Positions 7,466-15,982 of a DNA stretch of 35,439 nucleotides are shown in pieces. Under the pieces are notes generated by a model that was not told the origin of the DNA, did not search any database, and saw nothing but the letters and a program-made list of their open reading frames with translations. This stretch comes from DATMXT01 sp963662765. GTDB taxonomy: Bacteria > Bacillota > Clostridia > Oscillospirales > Feifaniaceae. The stretch spans positions 1-35,439 of the forward strand of contig CAXXUP010000007.1 of assembly GCA_963662765.2 (NCBI GenBank), in the 5' to 3' direction. How positions within the stretch are numbered: position 1 is the first letter of the stretch; each line of letters opens with the position of its first letter. Both the position numbers and the translations under genes were made by a program.

Positions 7466-10006
7466 TTATTTGTTGACGATTTTCAGCTCGACGTCGGTCA
7501 AAATCGGGGTAACCTTCCCCTCTCGGACGAGCTTAACAAAGAGCGGGGCCAGTTTCGGGTCAAACTGCAGGCCACTTTGGGCCTCAATTTCCCGGAGTGC
7601 GTGCTCAACCGGGTACGGGCGTTTATAGGGCCTGTGGGAGACCATGGCGTCAAAGGAGTCGGCAACGCAGAGGATGCGGGCCAGAATCGGAATGTCCTCG
7701 CCCACAAGGCCCCTGGGGTAGCCGCGGCCGTCGTACCGCTCGTGGTGACCGATGACGGCGGGGATGACGTAGTCGAGCGACGGCAGATGCTTAATGATGC
7801 CGACCGAGTTTTCAACGTGGTTTTTCATGGACTGGAATTCCCCGTCGGTCAGCCGGTCGGGCTTGTTGAGAATCTGCTCGTTGATGCCGATTTTGCCGAT
7901 GTCGTGCAAGAGGGCCGCCTCTCTGACGATCTCGACGATGTCCTCATTCATATTGCAGGCATAGGCGAGCTCGGAGGCGTAGTAGGCCACATTCTTGGAG
8001 TGACTGAAGGTGTAGTGATCCTTCGTGTCAATGGCTGCCGTCAGGGCATAGATGGTGGAGGCGTATTCCGAATAGACATCGGACCGGTGGAGCTCCTTCG
8101 GGGTCACTTGCTCGCCGGGGCTTGTACCGCCGGTCGAAAGCCTTATGGCATTCTTTCCGCTGCGCTTAACCTGATAGACCGCCATGTCGGCGTTTTCAAC
8201 AAGCTCCTTGGGGGTTGCAGCGCCGTAAGGAATGGCGCAGATGCCGCCGCTCATGGTCACGGGCTTCAAAGCAAGGACTGGATTGTCGCGGTTGATGTCG
8301 GCGACCTGGGAGCGGATGATCTCGGCCATGCTCTTGGCGCCATACAGGTCGTATTCCGGCAAAATGAGGGCAAATTCCTTGCCGCTGTACCGGGCGACAA
8401 ACCCGTTGCTGCCGACGGTGGCCCTTAAGATGTCGGACACCTTGCAGATCAGAATATCACCCTCGCGGTTGCCGTAGAGCTGGTTGTAGAGCTTGAAGTC
8501 GTCGAGGTTCAAGATGATGAGCGCCAGCGAGTGCTCTTTGCGCTGCTCAAACTCGCGCTGCAGCGTCTCGAGGAAATACTTGCGGTTTAAAAGCCCCGTG
8601 AGCTCATCGGTGCAGGCCTCAAGTCTGGCACGCTCGTAGAGTCTGGCGTTCTTGACCGCAATGGAGCCGATGGAGCCGACCGAGGTGAGGAATGTGATGT
8701 CATCGTATGTATAGTTCGATGAGCGCTCTTTTTCAGCCAGCAGCACCATGCCGACTAAGATGCCGTCGTCGCACAGCGGCACGATGCACTCGATGCCAAG
8801 CTCGGAAATTTCCCGCTTTTCCTCGTCCCACATGGACTTATAGGCGGACAGGCAGCGGAACTCCTCCATGAAGAGGCACTCCCCGCTCGCACGCAGCGTC
8901 TCGATGATCGGATTGTCGGAGTCGATCTTCAGCCGGCAATCGTCAAGCGGATTCTCGCTGTGGGCAAGCTTGTAGCAGGAGCCGTCATTGCTCTCTACGC
9001 AGATATATACTTTGCGGACCGGGAGTGTGCGCTTCACGACCCGGACGATCTCCTCCATAATTTCGGAGAACTCGAGGCTCTTGGCTACCGACGAACTGAA
9101 GGCGTGCAAGACCTGGGCGCGGGCAATCTCATCTTTAATGAAAACATTGTCGACAAACCGCTTCATCGCGGTGTAAATCATCACGGTGATAAAGGAGAAC
9201 AAAGTCGCGATGATGATGACATCGTTGTCGCCGATAAGAGGAAACTTCTGATCGATGAAGATGTGCAAGGGTTTTACGAGGTTTAAGAAAATCGCAAATG
9301 AGAGGATGGCGGTGGCCAAATAACAGACACCCTTGGAGACCAGCAGCGTGAGCTTAAAGAGTCGCCTGCGGTAAAGCGCGTAAAAGAGGCAGATTACAAA
9401 GACGACGCTCGAGACGATATCGATTGGGAATCCGGAGAGCTGCGGAATCATGAGCGCCAGGTGGCCAAGTACAAGCGCCACAAGCCCCGCGAAGACCGGC
9501 GTGAAAGCCCGGCGCTTGACCTCATCCCGCTTGGAGAAGTGGACGATGATGATGACCATGCGCGATATGACGACGAGTATAATCGCAGCAAGCGCAATGA
9601 ACCCGAGCGAGGTGTGATAGACGAACGTCGGCTCGCCCTCTACCATGATGATCTCGGGAGCCGCCAAAAACCAGCCGGTCAGGATATTCAAAACCGCAAC
9701 GGCCAACAGCAAAAACAGCCACAGCAAGTCGAGCTTGCGCGGCTTCGTGTCTGAAAAGTCTCTGGCAAAGACGAAAAAGGCATAGGTAAGCAGGATCAGT
9801 CCGCAGATGGAGACTTGATACCAAATTTCGGGCGACGGCCAGTACAGGCGGCGCATGGCGAAGGAGCCGCCGGTCCACAGTACGCAGCAGAACAGCATGA
9901 AGACGAAGTCGTTTGTGACTTTTGTCCTTTTCGCTGCAAGAAACGCCATGAGCAAGAAGAGATAGCAGCAGAGTGCCGTGATCGGAATGAAGGCAAAACT
10001 GTTCAT
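7466..10006 (-). CDS. 7TM sensor with GAF, degenerate GGDEF and HD-GYP domains (cyclic-di-GMP phosphodiesterase)
   Basis: The protein has 846 residues. About seven to nine TM segments occupy residues 1-285 and resemble the histidine-kinase-type N-terminal 7TM sensor region. A GAF domain spans about 305-455 and a GGDEF domain about 462-622. The HD-GYP domain spans about 655-830. Its metal and catalytic motifs look intact: LLHDIGKIGI (HD at 701-702) and HHERYDGRGYP (754-764). The GGDEF signature is YSGKEF (540-545): the first glycine is Ser and the key acidic residue is Lys, so cyclase activity is unlikely and the domain may bind GTP or regulate. The start ATG overlaps the stop of the GH3 gene by ATGA, implying coupled translation. 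Expected role: membrane-signal-dependent hydrolysis of cyclic-di-GMP. Confidence 0.92.
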   Translation of the reverse strand: MNSFAFIPITALCCYLFLLMAFLAAKRTKVTNDFVFMLFCCVLWTGGSFAMRRLYWPSPEIWYQVSICGLILLTYAFFVFARDFSDTKPRKLDLLWLFLLLAVAVLNILTGWFLAAPEIIMVEGEPTFVYHTSLGFIALAAIILVVISRMVIIIVHFSKRDEVKRRAFTPVFAGLVALVLGHLALMIPQLSGFPIDIVSSVVFVICLFYALYRRRLFKLTLLVSKGVCYLATAILSFAIFLNLVKPLHIFIDQKFPLIGDNDVIIIATLFSFITVMIYTAMKRFVDNVFIKDEIARAQVLHAFSSSVAKSLEFSEIMEEIVRVVKRTLPVRKVYICVESNDGSCYKLAHSENPLDDCRLKIDSDNPIIETLRASGECLFMEEFRCLSAYKSMWDEEKREISELGIECIVPLCDDGILVGMVLLAEKERSSNYTYDDITFLTSVGSIGSIAVKNARLYERARLEACTDELTGLLNRKYFLETLQREFEQRKEHSLALIILNLDDFKLYNQLYGNREGDILICKVSDILRATVGSNGFVARYSGKEFALILPEYDLYGAKSMAEIIRSQVADINRDNPVLALKPVTMSGGICAIPYGAATPKELVENADMAVYQVKRSGKNAIRLSTGGTSPGEQVTPKELHRSDVYSEYASTIYALTAAIDTKDHYTFSHSKNVAYYASELAYACNMNEDIVEIVREAALLHDIGKIGINEQILNKPDRLTDGEFQSMKNHVENSVGIIKHLPSLDYVIPAVIGHHERYDGRGYPRGLVGEDIPILARILCVADSFDAMVSHRPYKRPYPVEHALREIEAQSGLQFDPKLAPLFVKLVREGKVTPILTDVELKIVNK

Positions 10007-11625
10007 AGGTACCTCCCCTTTCCGGTCGTAAGGGGTACCATCTCCTGCAGCTGGATGAGCTCTTTCAGTTCATGCGCCGGAGGGTTCAGGCGGCGCAGCG
10101 ACTTGCCGGTCTTGTGGGTGTATTTGTCAAAGGCCCCGCACCGGAGTATCGTGATTTCAAGCGGGTCCATACCGAGTATTTTCTTGAGATCCTTATAGTC
10201 GCTGTCTGTGTATTTGAAGTAAATCGAAAGCTGATCCCGAAGGATTTCGCGGCTTACGGCGATATTTGCGAGCGACTCGGCCTGCAGTTCCACATACATA
10301 TGCAGGAAGGGCTTGCCCTCCGGCGTGAATTCTTTCGCAGCAGCCCACCCCGAGACCGCGAGCCCCGAGAGTGTTACGACACGGTCAATCGAGACCTCCG
10401 AAATACGCGTAAATCCGGCAATGTCGATGACATCGGGCGTGCGGTCGATGTAGGCAAACCGCGGCAGGGTGGACTTGTCGGCACAGCTTCCGATGCCGAG
10501 GCACCTATACATGTCCCCCACCCGGTAGCGCATAAAAGCGCCGCCCTTGAAGACCGATACGACAAGTTCATACTTCTCCCCTGCCACGACTTCATCCATT
10601 AAAAGCGTGCGGGGCTGATAGGAGGGGTCGGCCTTGCTGCGCGACGCCTCATCCTCCGGCAAAAACTCGTAGAAGCAGGCGTCGGGGAAGAAGTACATGC
10701 CGTCTCTGTTCCAAGTCTCGCTGCCGACGCATGTCGGCTCGGTGCCGGCGAAAACCTCGAGCGGGCGAATGCCCCAGAACTCCTCGAGCTCGTCTTTGTA
10801 GCAGTTGTTGTCGGTACCGGCCACCATGAAGCCGCGCAGCTTGAAGAAGTCCTTGGGCATGAGGGGACGGTTTTCTTCTTTCGCGCGGTGTTTCGCGCGC
10901 AGGTAGCGGGCGGCCATCGCCGGGGAGAGCGACTTTTTTCCGTTGCTGCCCTTGCCCATCTGGGCAAAGCTCTGACTGACATAGTAGACCACGCTGCCAA
11001 GTCCGAAGAAATAGTCAATGCCCTTTGACATGCCAAGCTTGAATCCAAGCTTGTTGCACTCGGAGAAGCTCATTTTCTCAGCTTCCTTGACAGACGGCAA
11101 AAACTCGATGTCGACTTCGTCGCAGATGACACGCGGCAAAAGCCCCGTGGCGTATGGCAGCGGGGCAAGTCCATATAAAAATGTGTTGCCGGCGCTGATG
11201 TCGAACTTTCCGTACCCGGAACTAGTAGCCAAAATCATGCAGGTCATGATATTATGTTTAAAGGTATTCAGCATGCCGGGGGTATAGGGTGCCAATTTGA
11301 CAGGGTGACGCCCACCCTCCCAGGTCGTCTGGATCCAGATCGTGGGGACGTCGGGCAACATCTCGTCCCGGCGCATGAGCAGGGTGTCCGCGTAATCGGT
11401 GTATGTAGTCAGGGGGAATGTGCTTCTGAATGTGTCGGCCGAATCAGGGACGGCGCCCTGGAGCATGTGCTTGCCTAAAGAGCAGTTTTTCCACAGGGAG
11501 AGCTGTTCGAGCATGAGCCGGCGCTGGATGGACATATACTGCTCGATGTCTAGCTCAAGAAAGCCACAGTATTCCGCCCAAATTTTTTCGCGAGGAACAC
11601 TTTTCAGCTTGTCCTGAAAACGCAC
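10003..11625 (-). CDS. GH3-family acyl-adenylating protein
   Basis: The 540-residue protein resembles the GH3 auxin-responsive family of the ANL (acyl-adenylate-forming) superfamily. It has a central YGLAPLPYATGLLPR-like region, a TEPTCVGSETWNRDG-type stretch (adenylate-site region) and a FMRYRVGDMYRCLG motif, matching the conserved YRxGD segment. Plant members conjugate amino acids to acyl acids; bacterial members are mostly uncharacterised. The start chosen is GTG 11625, eight nt after GGAGG (11634-11638); the longer TTG start overlaps that site. It is translationally coupled to the HD-GYP gene by a 4-nt overlap and lies 51 nt after a methyltransferase-like gene, suggesting a signalling or envelope-modification operon. 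Substrate unknown. Confidence 0.82.
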   Translation of the reverse strand: MRFQDKLKSVPREKIWAEYCGFLELDIEQYMSIQRRLMLEQLSLWKNCSLGKHMLQGAVPDSADTFRSTFPLTTYTDYADTLLMRRDEMLPDVPTIWIQTTWEGGRHPVKLAPYTPGMLNTFKHNIMTCMILATSSGYGKFDISAGNTFLYGLAPLPYATGLLPRVICDEVDIEFLPSVKEAEKMSFSECNKLGFKLGMSKGIDYFFGLGSVVYYVSQSFAQMGKGSNGKKSLSPAMAARYLRAKHRAKEENRPLMPKDFFKLRGFMVAGTDNNCYKDELEEFWGIRPLEVFAGTEPTCVGSETWNRDGMYFFPDACFYEFLPEDEASRSKADPSYQPRTLLMDEVVAGEKYELVVSVFKGGAFMRYRVGDMYRCLGIGSCADKSTLPRFAYIDRTPDVIDIAGFTRISEVSIDRVVTLSGLAVSGWAAAKEFTPEGKPFLHMYVELQAESLANIAVSREILRDQLSIYFKYTDSDYKDLKKILGMDPLEITILRCGAFDKYTHKTGKSLRRLNPPAHELKELIQLQEMVPLTTGKGRYL

Positions 11626-11676
11626 GGCCCACACCTCCAATCTGTTGAAATCGGTTTTGAATCTAAGAACAGTCCA

Positions 11677-12213
11677 TCAGCTGCTGCGTTTGAACCTTGG
11701 AATCAAAAACGGAACTTGCAGCCTGTAATCAGCGTAATCCTCAAACATCCTCGGAAATGCGTATATGTCCTGCCAGACAACATAGAGGAGGTTTGCCGAG
11801 GAAAATGTCACGGCCGCCGCCAAAAGTCCAGCCGAAGGGTTCGCCAAGTACAAAAATAGGTACATTCCGGCAAACCACAAAACGCCCGGGTGGCGGCACA
11901 TTCCATACATGCCGGTCCGGCAGACTTTCGGGGAGGAGCCGGGTGCTATGTATGTCTTTGTAAAGGGAATTGCGAAAAAGAGCGAATAGAGCAGTAGTGC
12001 GAAAAAGCAGGCGGCCGTTCCTCCGAAGAGGACAAGGCGCCAGGTCGGCGCATCCGGCTGTATAGGCAGTGTCAAAACGACTGTGGAGTATGCAAGCAGG
12101 ATGCATCCGAGAAAGAACAGCGTCCTAAGCATTTTTGCTTTCCACTTGATCGCGTTGAGATCACCGAGCATAAAGAGCGCAAATGCCGAGAGTCCAAGCA
12201 ACAGTTCCCGCAT
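11677..12213 (-). CDS. Isoprenylcysteine carboxyl methyltransferase / phospholipid methyltransferase-like membrane protein
   Basis: The 178-residue protein has four to five TM segments. The C-terminal half contains GMYGMCRHPGVLWFAGMYLF, the RHP motif region typical of the ICMT/PEMT (isoprenylcysteine or phospholipid methyltransferase) fold, and a terminal F-x-DYADYRLQVPFLIPR stretch. ICMT-like bacterial proteins use S-adenosylmethionine at the membrane, but their acceptors are generally unknown. The start chosen is ATG 12213, six nt after GGAAGGA; an upstream in-frame ATG at 12315 would add an unlikely basic extension and sits at the transcription start. It is the first gene of the operon with GH3 and HD-GYP. 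Confidence 0.75.
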   Translation of the reverse strand: MRELLLGLSAFALFMLGDLNAIKWKAKMLRTLFFLGCILLAYSTVVLTLPIQPDAPTWRLVLFGGTAACFFALLLYSLFFAIPFTKTYIAPGSSPKVCRTGMYGMCRHPGVLWFAGMYLFLYLANPSAGLLAAAVTFSSANLLYVVWQDIYAFPRMFEDYADYRLQVPFLIPRFKRSS

Positions 12214-12306
12214 GTTTCGTCCTTCCGTATCGCTTGCGATAAAATTATCGGATTTTCGACATGGGCCATGCGCACTTACACGCTTTCGACACCATTTAAT
12301 ACCAAA

Positions 12307-12335
12307 ATTATACAACAGGTTTCGTCAAGTTGCAA
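12307..12335 (-). promoter_or_regulatory. Promoter of the ICMT-GH3-HD-GYP operon
   Basis: On the minus strand, -35 TTGCAA (12330-12335) and consensus -10 TATAAT (12307-12312) are 17 nt apart. The start site near 12300 gives an ~87-nt leader. Confidence 0.78.
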
Positions 12336-12339
12336 TAGG

Positions 12340-12368
12340 TTGTTTGGTTATATTTGGCTATTTATTAT
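12340..12368 (+). promoter_or_regulatory. Possible promoter of the NagB-like/PfkB pair
   Basis: -35-like TTGTTT (12340-12345) and -10 TATTAT (12363-12368) have a 17-nt spacer in an AT-rich intergenic region. It would be divergent from the promoter at 12307-12335, with a leader of ~190 nt. The rest of the 355-nt gap (12214-12568) shows no gene. Confidence 0.4.
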
Positions 12369-12568
12369 GCATTTTTTCAAAATATGTGTAACTATGTAAA
12401 ATATTTTTACTTGAAGTGCAAATTTTTTATTCTATAAACAATGTTTCCATCTCAATTATTTTGCTAAACAAATTGTGTTAATGCTCCTGCAGCGACTGAT
12501 TTTATCGATGCAGTGTGCGCACATAAAACGTTAATCAGAAATCATTACTGACTGAGGAGGATGTGCGC

Positions 12569-13453
12569 ATGGACTTCATAATCACTCGCGAACAGCTGGA
12601 AGAATGGTGCTCCTATTCATCGGAGCAGCTGCTCTCAATGCAGGGTCTCAAGGCCGAAATCCGCTGCCGCAAGACGACGGCCGACCTTATGGAGGAGATC
12701 GGCAACCTGATGGTGGAGGAGCTTCTGTCAAACAATGCTTCAGGGCGCCCCACCCGCTGGATTTTACCCACCGGCCCCCTTGACCAGTACGAGACGTTCA
12801 TTCGCCGGGTCAATGAGGAGCACATCTCGATGAAAAACGTCTACGCTTTCATGATGGACGAGTTTCTCGACTGGGAGGGCCGCCCCTACCCCGTCGAGCC
12901 GCGGTACGAGAGCCTGCGCGGCACCCTGAAAGCGCGGCTCTTCGACCGCATTGACTCAGAGCTCGCCATTCCCAAAGACCAGATCTTTTGCCCGGATATT
13001 AACGACATCGACGCATACGACGCCAAGATTGAGGAAGTCGGCGGTATTGACACGATCTGGGCGGGGATCGGCTGCAAGGGACTTGTCGGTTTTTGCGAAG
13101 CCCCGCATTCCCGCTACTACCGCATCGGGCACGAGCAGTACAAAAACAGCAAAGCCCGCATTGTGGAGCTCAACGAGGACACCTTAGTCGCCCTGTCGCA
13201 GCGCAACTTTGGCGGCTGCTACGACTTTGTGCCGCCCAAAGCCATCACCCTTGGCATGAAGGCCATTTTGTCAGCCCGTCGCATCGTCTACATGTTCCGC
13301 ATGGGCTCCTGGAAGCAAACGGCGCTGCGGGTGCTGCTTTTTTCGGAGCCGACGCTCGAATACCCCGTCACTTTCACGACGAAGTACATCCCCGAGCGCA
13401 TTCTCTACTGCGACGAGATGACCCTCGACCACCCCCGTTCTCATAAAAAGTAG
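12569..13453 (+). CDS. NagB/6-phosphogluconolactonase-like protein with altered active site
   Basis: The 294-residue protein has the fold signature of the glucosamine-6-phosphate isomerase/6-phosphogluconolactonase family. It has a phosphate-loop-like LPTGPLDQYETF (67-78), MMDEFLDW (96-102, matching the catalytic DE region) and WAGIGCKGLVGFCEAP (164-179). In true NagB the last segment reads GxGxDGHxAFNEP; here the catalytic Asp and His positions are Lys170 and Leu172, and only Glu177 is kept. It is thus unlikely to be a classical deaminase and may be a different sugar isomerase or a binding protein. The start chosen is ATG 12569, eight nt after GAGGAGG; the GTG at 12563 is too close to that site. 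The PfkB kinase follows after 7 nt, so a sugar-phosphate substrate is likely. Confidence 0.8.
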   Translation: MDFIITREQLEEWCSYSSEQLLSMQGLKAEIRCRKTTADLMEEIGNLMVEELLSNNASGRPTRWILPTGPLDQYETFIRRVNEEHISMKNVYAFMMDEFLDWEGRPYPVEPRYESLRGTLKARLFDRIDSELAIPKDQIFCPDINDIDAYDAKIEEVGGIDTIWAGIGCKGLVGFCEAPHSRYYRIGHEQYKNSKARIVELNEDTLVALSQRNFGGCYDFVPPKAITLGMKAILSARRIVYMFRMGSWKQTALRVLLFSEPTLEYPVTFTTKYIPERILYCDEMTLDHPRSHKK

Positions 13454-13460
13454 GTGGCCC

Positions 13461-14372
13461 ATGAACAAAAATGTCAAGGTCATCTTGTTCAACAGTCACG
13501 GCGTCGGCATGTATGTGACCCTGCCCCGCTTTCCCACTGAGGGCGAGACGGTGCGGGGACGCAACTGGCGCATGGAGGACGACGGCGGAAAGGGCTCCAA
13601 CTTCGCTGTGGCCTTGGGTCGGCTGGGCGTCCCTACTGCATTTGTCTGCCGTGTCGGCAATGACCTTTTTGCCCGCATGGGGGCTGACTGGATGGGGGCG
13701 GCCGGCATCGATCTCACCCACTACGAAATGTCGCCCGAGATCAACACCGGCGTCGGCCTTGTCATGCTGTTGCCTGATGGTTCCAATACCATCATCTGCA
13801 GCGAGCGCCGTAAGTGCCCAATGACAGCCCATGAGGTCGCAGCAGCCTTTGACGACTACCCCGAGGCAAGCATTTTTGTTACCGGCTTTGAAATCGGGGT
13901 TGAAGAGCCAATCGTTGCCGCCCGCCTTGCCAAGGAGCGCGGGCTTACGGTCCTCATGAACCCCAGTCCCCTCCCCGACCGGAAACTTGCGCCCATGCCC
14001 TTTGTCGACTATCTTTTCATCAACGAGGTCGAAGCGTGCGGGCTCTTAGGCTGTGACTGTGGTGACGACTATGAAGATGCGGCCCTTCGCGTGCGAAATA
14101 CGTATCAGGTTGGCGCCGTAGTCCTGACCCTCGGGGCCGAGGGGTCGGTGCTGTGCGACGAAGCCGGCACGCGCAAATTCGAAGCGCCAAAAGTCGATGT
14201 CGTCAACACCACCGGGGCGGGCGACGGATACATGGCGGCCTTTACGGCCTGCCTTGTCTGGGGCGACGACCCCAACACCGCGGCCAAACGAGCCAACGTG
14301 TACGCCGCCCATACCGTCACCGTGGACGGCACGATCTCGGGCTATCCGAGGTTTGATGAGATTCATTTTTAA
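13461..14372 (+). CDS. PfkB-family carbohydrate kinase (ribokinase-like)
   Basis: The 303-residue cytosolic kinase phosphorylates a sugar or nucleoside with ATP. PfkB signature 1 is seen as GGKGSNFAVALGRLG (42-56). Signature 2 is DVVNTTGAGDGYMAAF (246-261), with the catalytic Asp255 in TGAGD. Length is normal for ribokinase-like enzymes. It starts at ATG 13461, with an AGGTGG ribosome binding site overlapping the upstream stop region, 7 nt after the NagB-like gene. Together they look like a two-gene sugar-use operon ending at the terminator at 14389-14429. The substrate is not determined by sequence. Confidence 0.9.
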   Translation: MNKNVKVILFNSHGVGMYVTLPRFPTEGETVRGRNWRMEDDGGKGSNFAVALGRLGVPTAFVCRVGNDLFARMGADWMGAAGIDLTHYEMSPEINTGVGLVMLLPDGSNTIICSERRKCPMTAHEVAAAFDDYPEASIFVTGFEIGVEEPIVAARLAKERGLTVLMNPSPLPDRKLAPMPFVDYLFINEVEACGLLGCDCGDDYEDAALRVRNTYQVGAVVLTLGAEGSVLCDEAGTRKFEAPKVDVVNTTGAGDGYMAAFTACLVWGDDPNTAAKRANVYAAHTVTVDGTISGYPRFDEIHF

Positions 14373-14388
14373 TTTATAAGCATATAAA

Positions 14389-14429
14389 ATGCCCATCCGA
14401 CAGCCGTCGGATGGGCATTAAACATTTTT
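14389..14429. terminator. Bidirectional terminator between pfkB-like and tyrS
   Basis: A perfect 13-bp stem (14389-14401 with 14406-14418) has a 4-nt loop. On the plus strand a T5 run follows at 14425-14429; on the minus strand the stem is followed by TTTTAT. It serves both convergent genes. Confidence 0.85.
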
Positions 14430-14472
14430 GCTTACTCGTGCAAAATCGTTATGAAGTCCGTTCCACTGTTGT

Positions 14473-15702
14473 TTATTTCAAGACAACCTTGTAGAAATTC
14501 TTCTTTCCCTTCTTGACTATGACAAATCCGTTATCGAAAAGATCCTTCCCGACCGTCGCCTTGGCATCCTCTACCTTGATGTCGCCTAAGATAATTCCGC
14601 CCTGCTCAACAAGGCGTCTCGCTTCGGCTTTGGAGGGGGCGATGTCGGTCTTGACTAAGAGATCTAAGAGGCCGATCATGTCGTTTTCAAAATCAGCATC
14701 TGCAATCTCCTTAGTCGGCATGTCGTCGCTGACTCCGGCCGACTCAAAGACCTGCTTTGCTGCGGCGAGGGCTTTATTGGCCTCCTCTTCGCCGTGGACC
14801 GTCTTGGTCAGTTCATAGGCTAAGGTCTCCTTGGCACGGTTGAGATCCTTCCCCTCGAGCTTACCGAACTCCTCGTCGATTTGCTCAACCGGCAGGAAGG
14901 TCAGCATCTTGAGGCAGCGCATGACGTCTGCATCCTCGACATTGCGCCAGTACTGGAAGAAGTCATAGGGCGGGGTCTTGTTCGGGTCGAGCCAGATGGC
15001 GCCGCTTTGGGACTTGCCCATCTTCTTGCCCTCTGAGGTCGTCAGGAGCGAGAACGTCGCACCGTAGACCTCGTCGCCGTACATACGGCGCACGAGATCG
15101 ATGCCGCCTAGGATGTTGGACCACTGGTCGTCGCCGCCGCACTGCATGTTGCAGCCGTATTTATCGTGCAGCACCGCAAAGTCGTAGCTTTGCATGATCA
15201 TATAGTTCAGTTCAAAGAAGGTCAGGCCATCCTCAAGCCGGGACTTGTAGCATTCGGCGGCCAGCATCCGGTTGACCGAGAAGTGAATGCCGACTTCCCG
15301 CAGGAAACTCACATAGTTTAAGTCTAAGAGCCAGTCGGCGTTGTCGGCCATGACGGCACCGGGCTTTTTAAAGTCGATGAATTTGGCCATCTGCTTTTTA
15401 AAGCACTCCGCATTGTGGTTGATGATCTCACGGGTCATGATCTTGCGCATGTCGTTGCGCCCCGAGGGGTCGCCAACCATCGTCGTGCCGCCGCCGAGCA
15501 GAACAATGGGCTTGTTGCCCGCCTGCTGCAGTCTGGCCGAGGTGGCCAGCTGGAGGTAGTGGCCAACATGAAGACTGTCGGCCGTGGCGTCGTAGCCGAT
15601 ATAAAACGTCGCACCTCCGCTGTTCATCAACTCTCTGATGCTATCTTCGTTCGTGAGCTGCGCAATCAGGCCGCGCGCCTTCAGATCTTCAAATACGCCC
15701 AT
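14473..15702 (-). CDS. tyrS: Tyrosyl-tRNA synthetase
   Basis: The 409-residue class I synthetase charges tRNA-Tyr. The HIGH-type motif is HVGH (45-48) in DSLHVGHYLQL, and the KMSKS-type motif is KKMGKS (226-231). Tyrosine-site residues lie in YIGYDAT and in QCGGDDQWSNI. A C-terminal S4 domain covers about 345-405, as in bacterial TyrRS. The start chosen is ATG 15702, preceded by AAAGGAGAG; an in-frame upstream ATG at 15738 has no such site. It stands alone on the minus strand behind a 174-bp palindromic element. No standard T-box leader was found. Confidence 0.97.
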   Translation of the reverse strand: MGVFEDLKARGLIAQLTNEDSIRELMNSGGATFYIGYDATADSLHVGHYLQLATSARLQQAGNKPIVLLGGGTTMVGDPSGRNDMRKIMTREIINHNAECFKKQMAKFIDFKKPGAVMADNADWLLDLNYVSFLREVGIHFSVNRMLAAECYKSRLEDGLTFFELNYMIMQSYDFAVLHDKYGCNMQCGGDDQWSNILGGIDLVRRMYGDEVYGATFSLLTTSEGKKMGKSQSGAIWLDPNKTPPYDFFQYWRNVEDADVMRCLKMLTFLPVEQIDEEFGKLEGKDLNRAKETLAYELTKTVHGEEEANKALAAAKQVFESAGVSDDMPTKEIADADFENDMIGLLDLLVKTDIAPSKAEARRLVEQGGIILGDIKVEDAKATVGKDLFDNGFVIVKKGKKNFYKVVLK

Positions 15703-15730
15703 GCTGTTCTCTCCTTTACCGATAGTTTTT

Positions 15731-15904
15731 GATAACACCGCGCGAGTTCACGGCTGACGCCTTAAACGCTCATCTGCTTGCAAATTTCCCGCCATATCTC
15801 ACAAAAATACTCGTGAATACATCCAGTATTCACTGTGTTTTTTGTTTTATCTGACAAAAAATTTGCCGACGCATCTGAGCATTTAGAACTTTCGCGGTGT
15901 TACC
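15731..15904. repeat. 174-bp concentric imperfect palindrome (MITE-like or structured leader)
   Basis: Outer arms GATAACACCGCGCGAGTTC (15731-15749) and GAACTTTCGCGGTGTTACC (15886-15904) are inverted repeats with three mismatches. A middle pair at 15768-15787 and 15858-15880 (shared GCTCA..TGC..GCAAATTT) is nested inside. A perfect 8-bp hairpin, GTGAATAC-atcca-GTATTCAC (15813-15833), is at the centre. All three share nearly the same centre, so the whole element can fold into one long hairpin on either strand. It fills most of the recN-tyrS gap. It could be a non-autonomous palindromic element or part of the tyrS leader. No target-site duplication is evident. Confidence 0.65.
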
Positions 15905-15926
15905 ATTTTTAATATCACAACTCCCC

Positions 15927-15947
15927 CGGACAGACAGTGCCTGTCCG
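15927..15947. other. Hairpin downstream of recN
   Basis: A perfect 7-bp stem (CGGACAG at 15927-15933, CTGTCCG at 15941-15947) begins 36 nt past the recN stop. It lacks a following T-run on the minus strand, so a terminator role is uncertain; it may stabilise the 3' end of the long oapA-recN transcript. Confidence 0.4.
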
Positions 15948-15982
15948 AAGTAACTGTTTCATAAGTAGTCTGTGCCAATATG

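Noticed and set aside
7427..8428. Long open frame on the plus strand (333 codons)
   Set aside because: It is the antisense shadow of the HD-GYP gene in GC-rich sequence; no ribosome binding site and no recognisable domain.
15703..15982. T-box riboswitch upstream of tyrS
   Set aside because: The minus strand has a TGGTAACACCGCG sequence, but Stem I, specifier loop and a terminator with T-run are missing, and too little sequence lies upstream.
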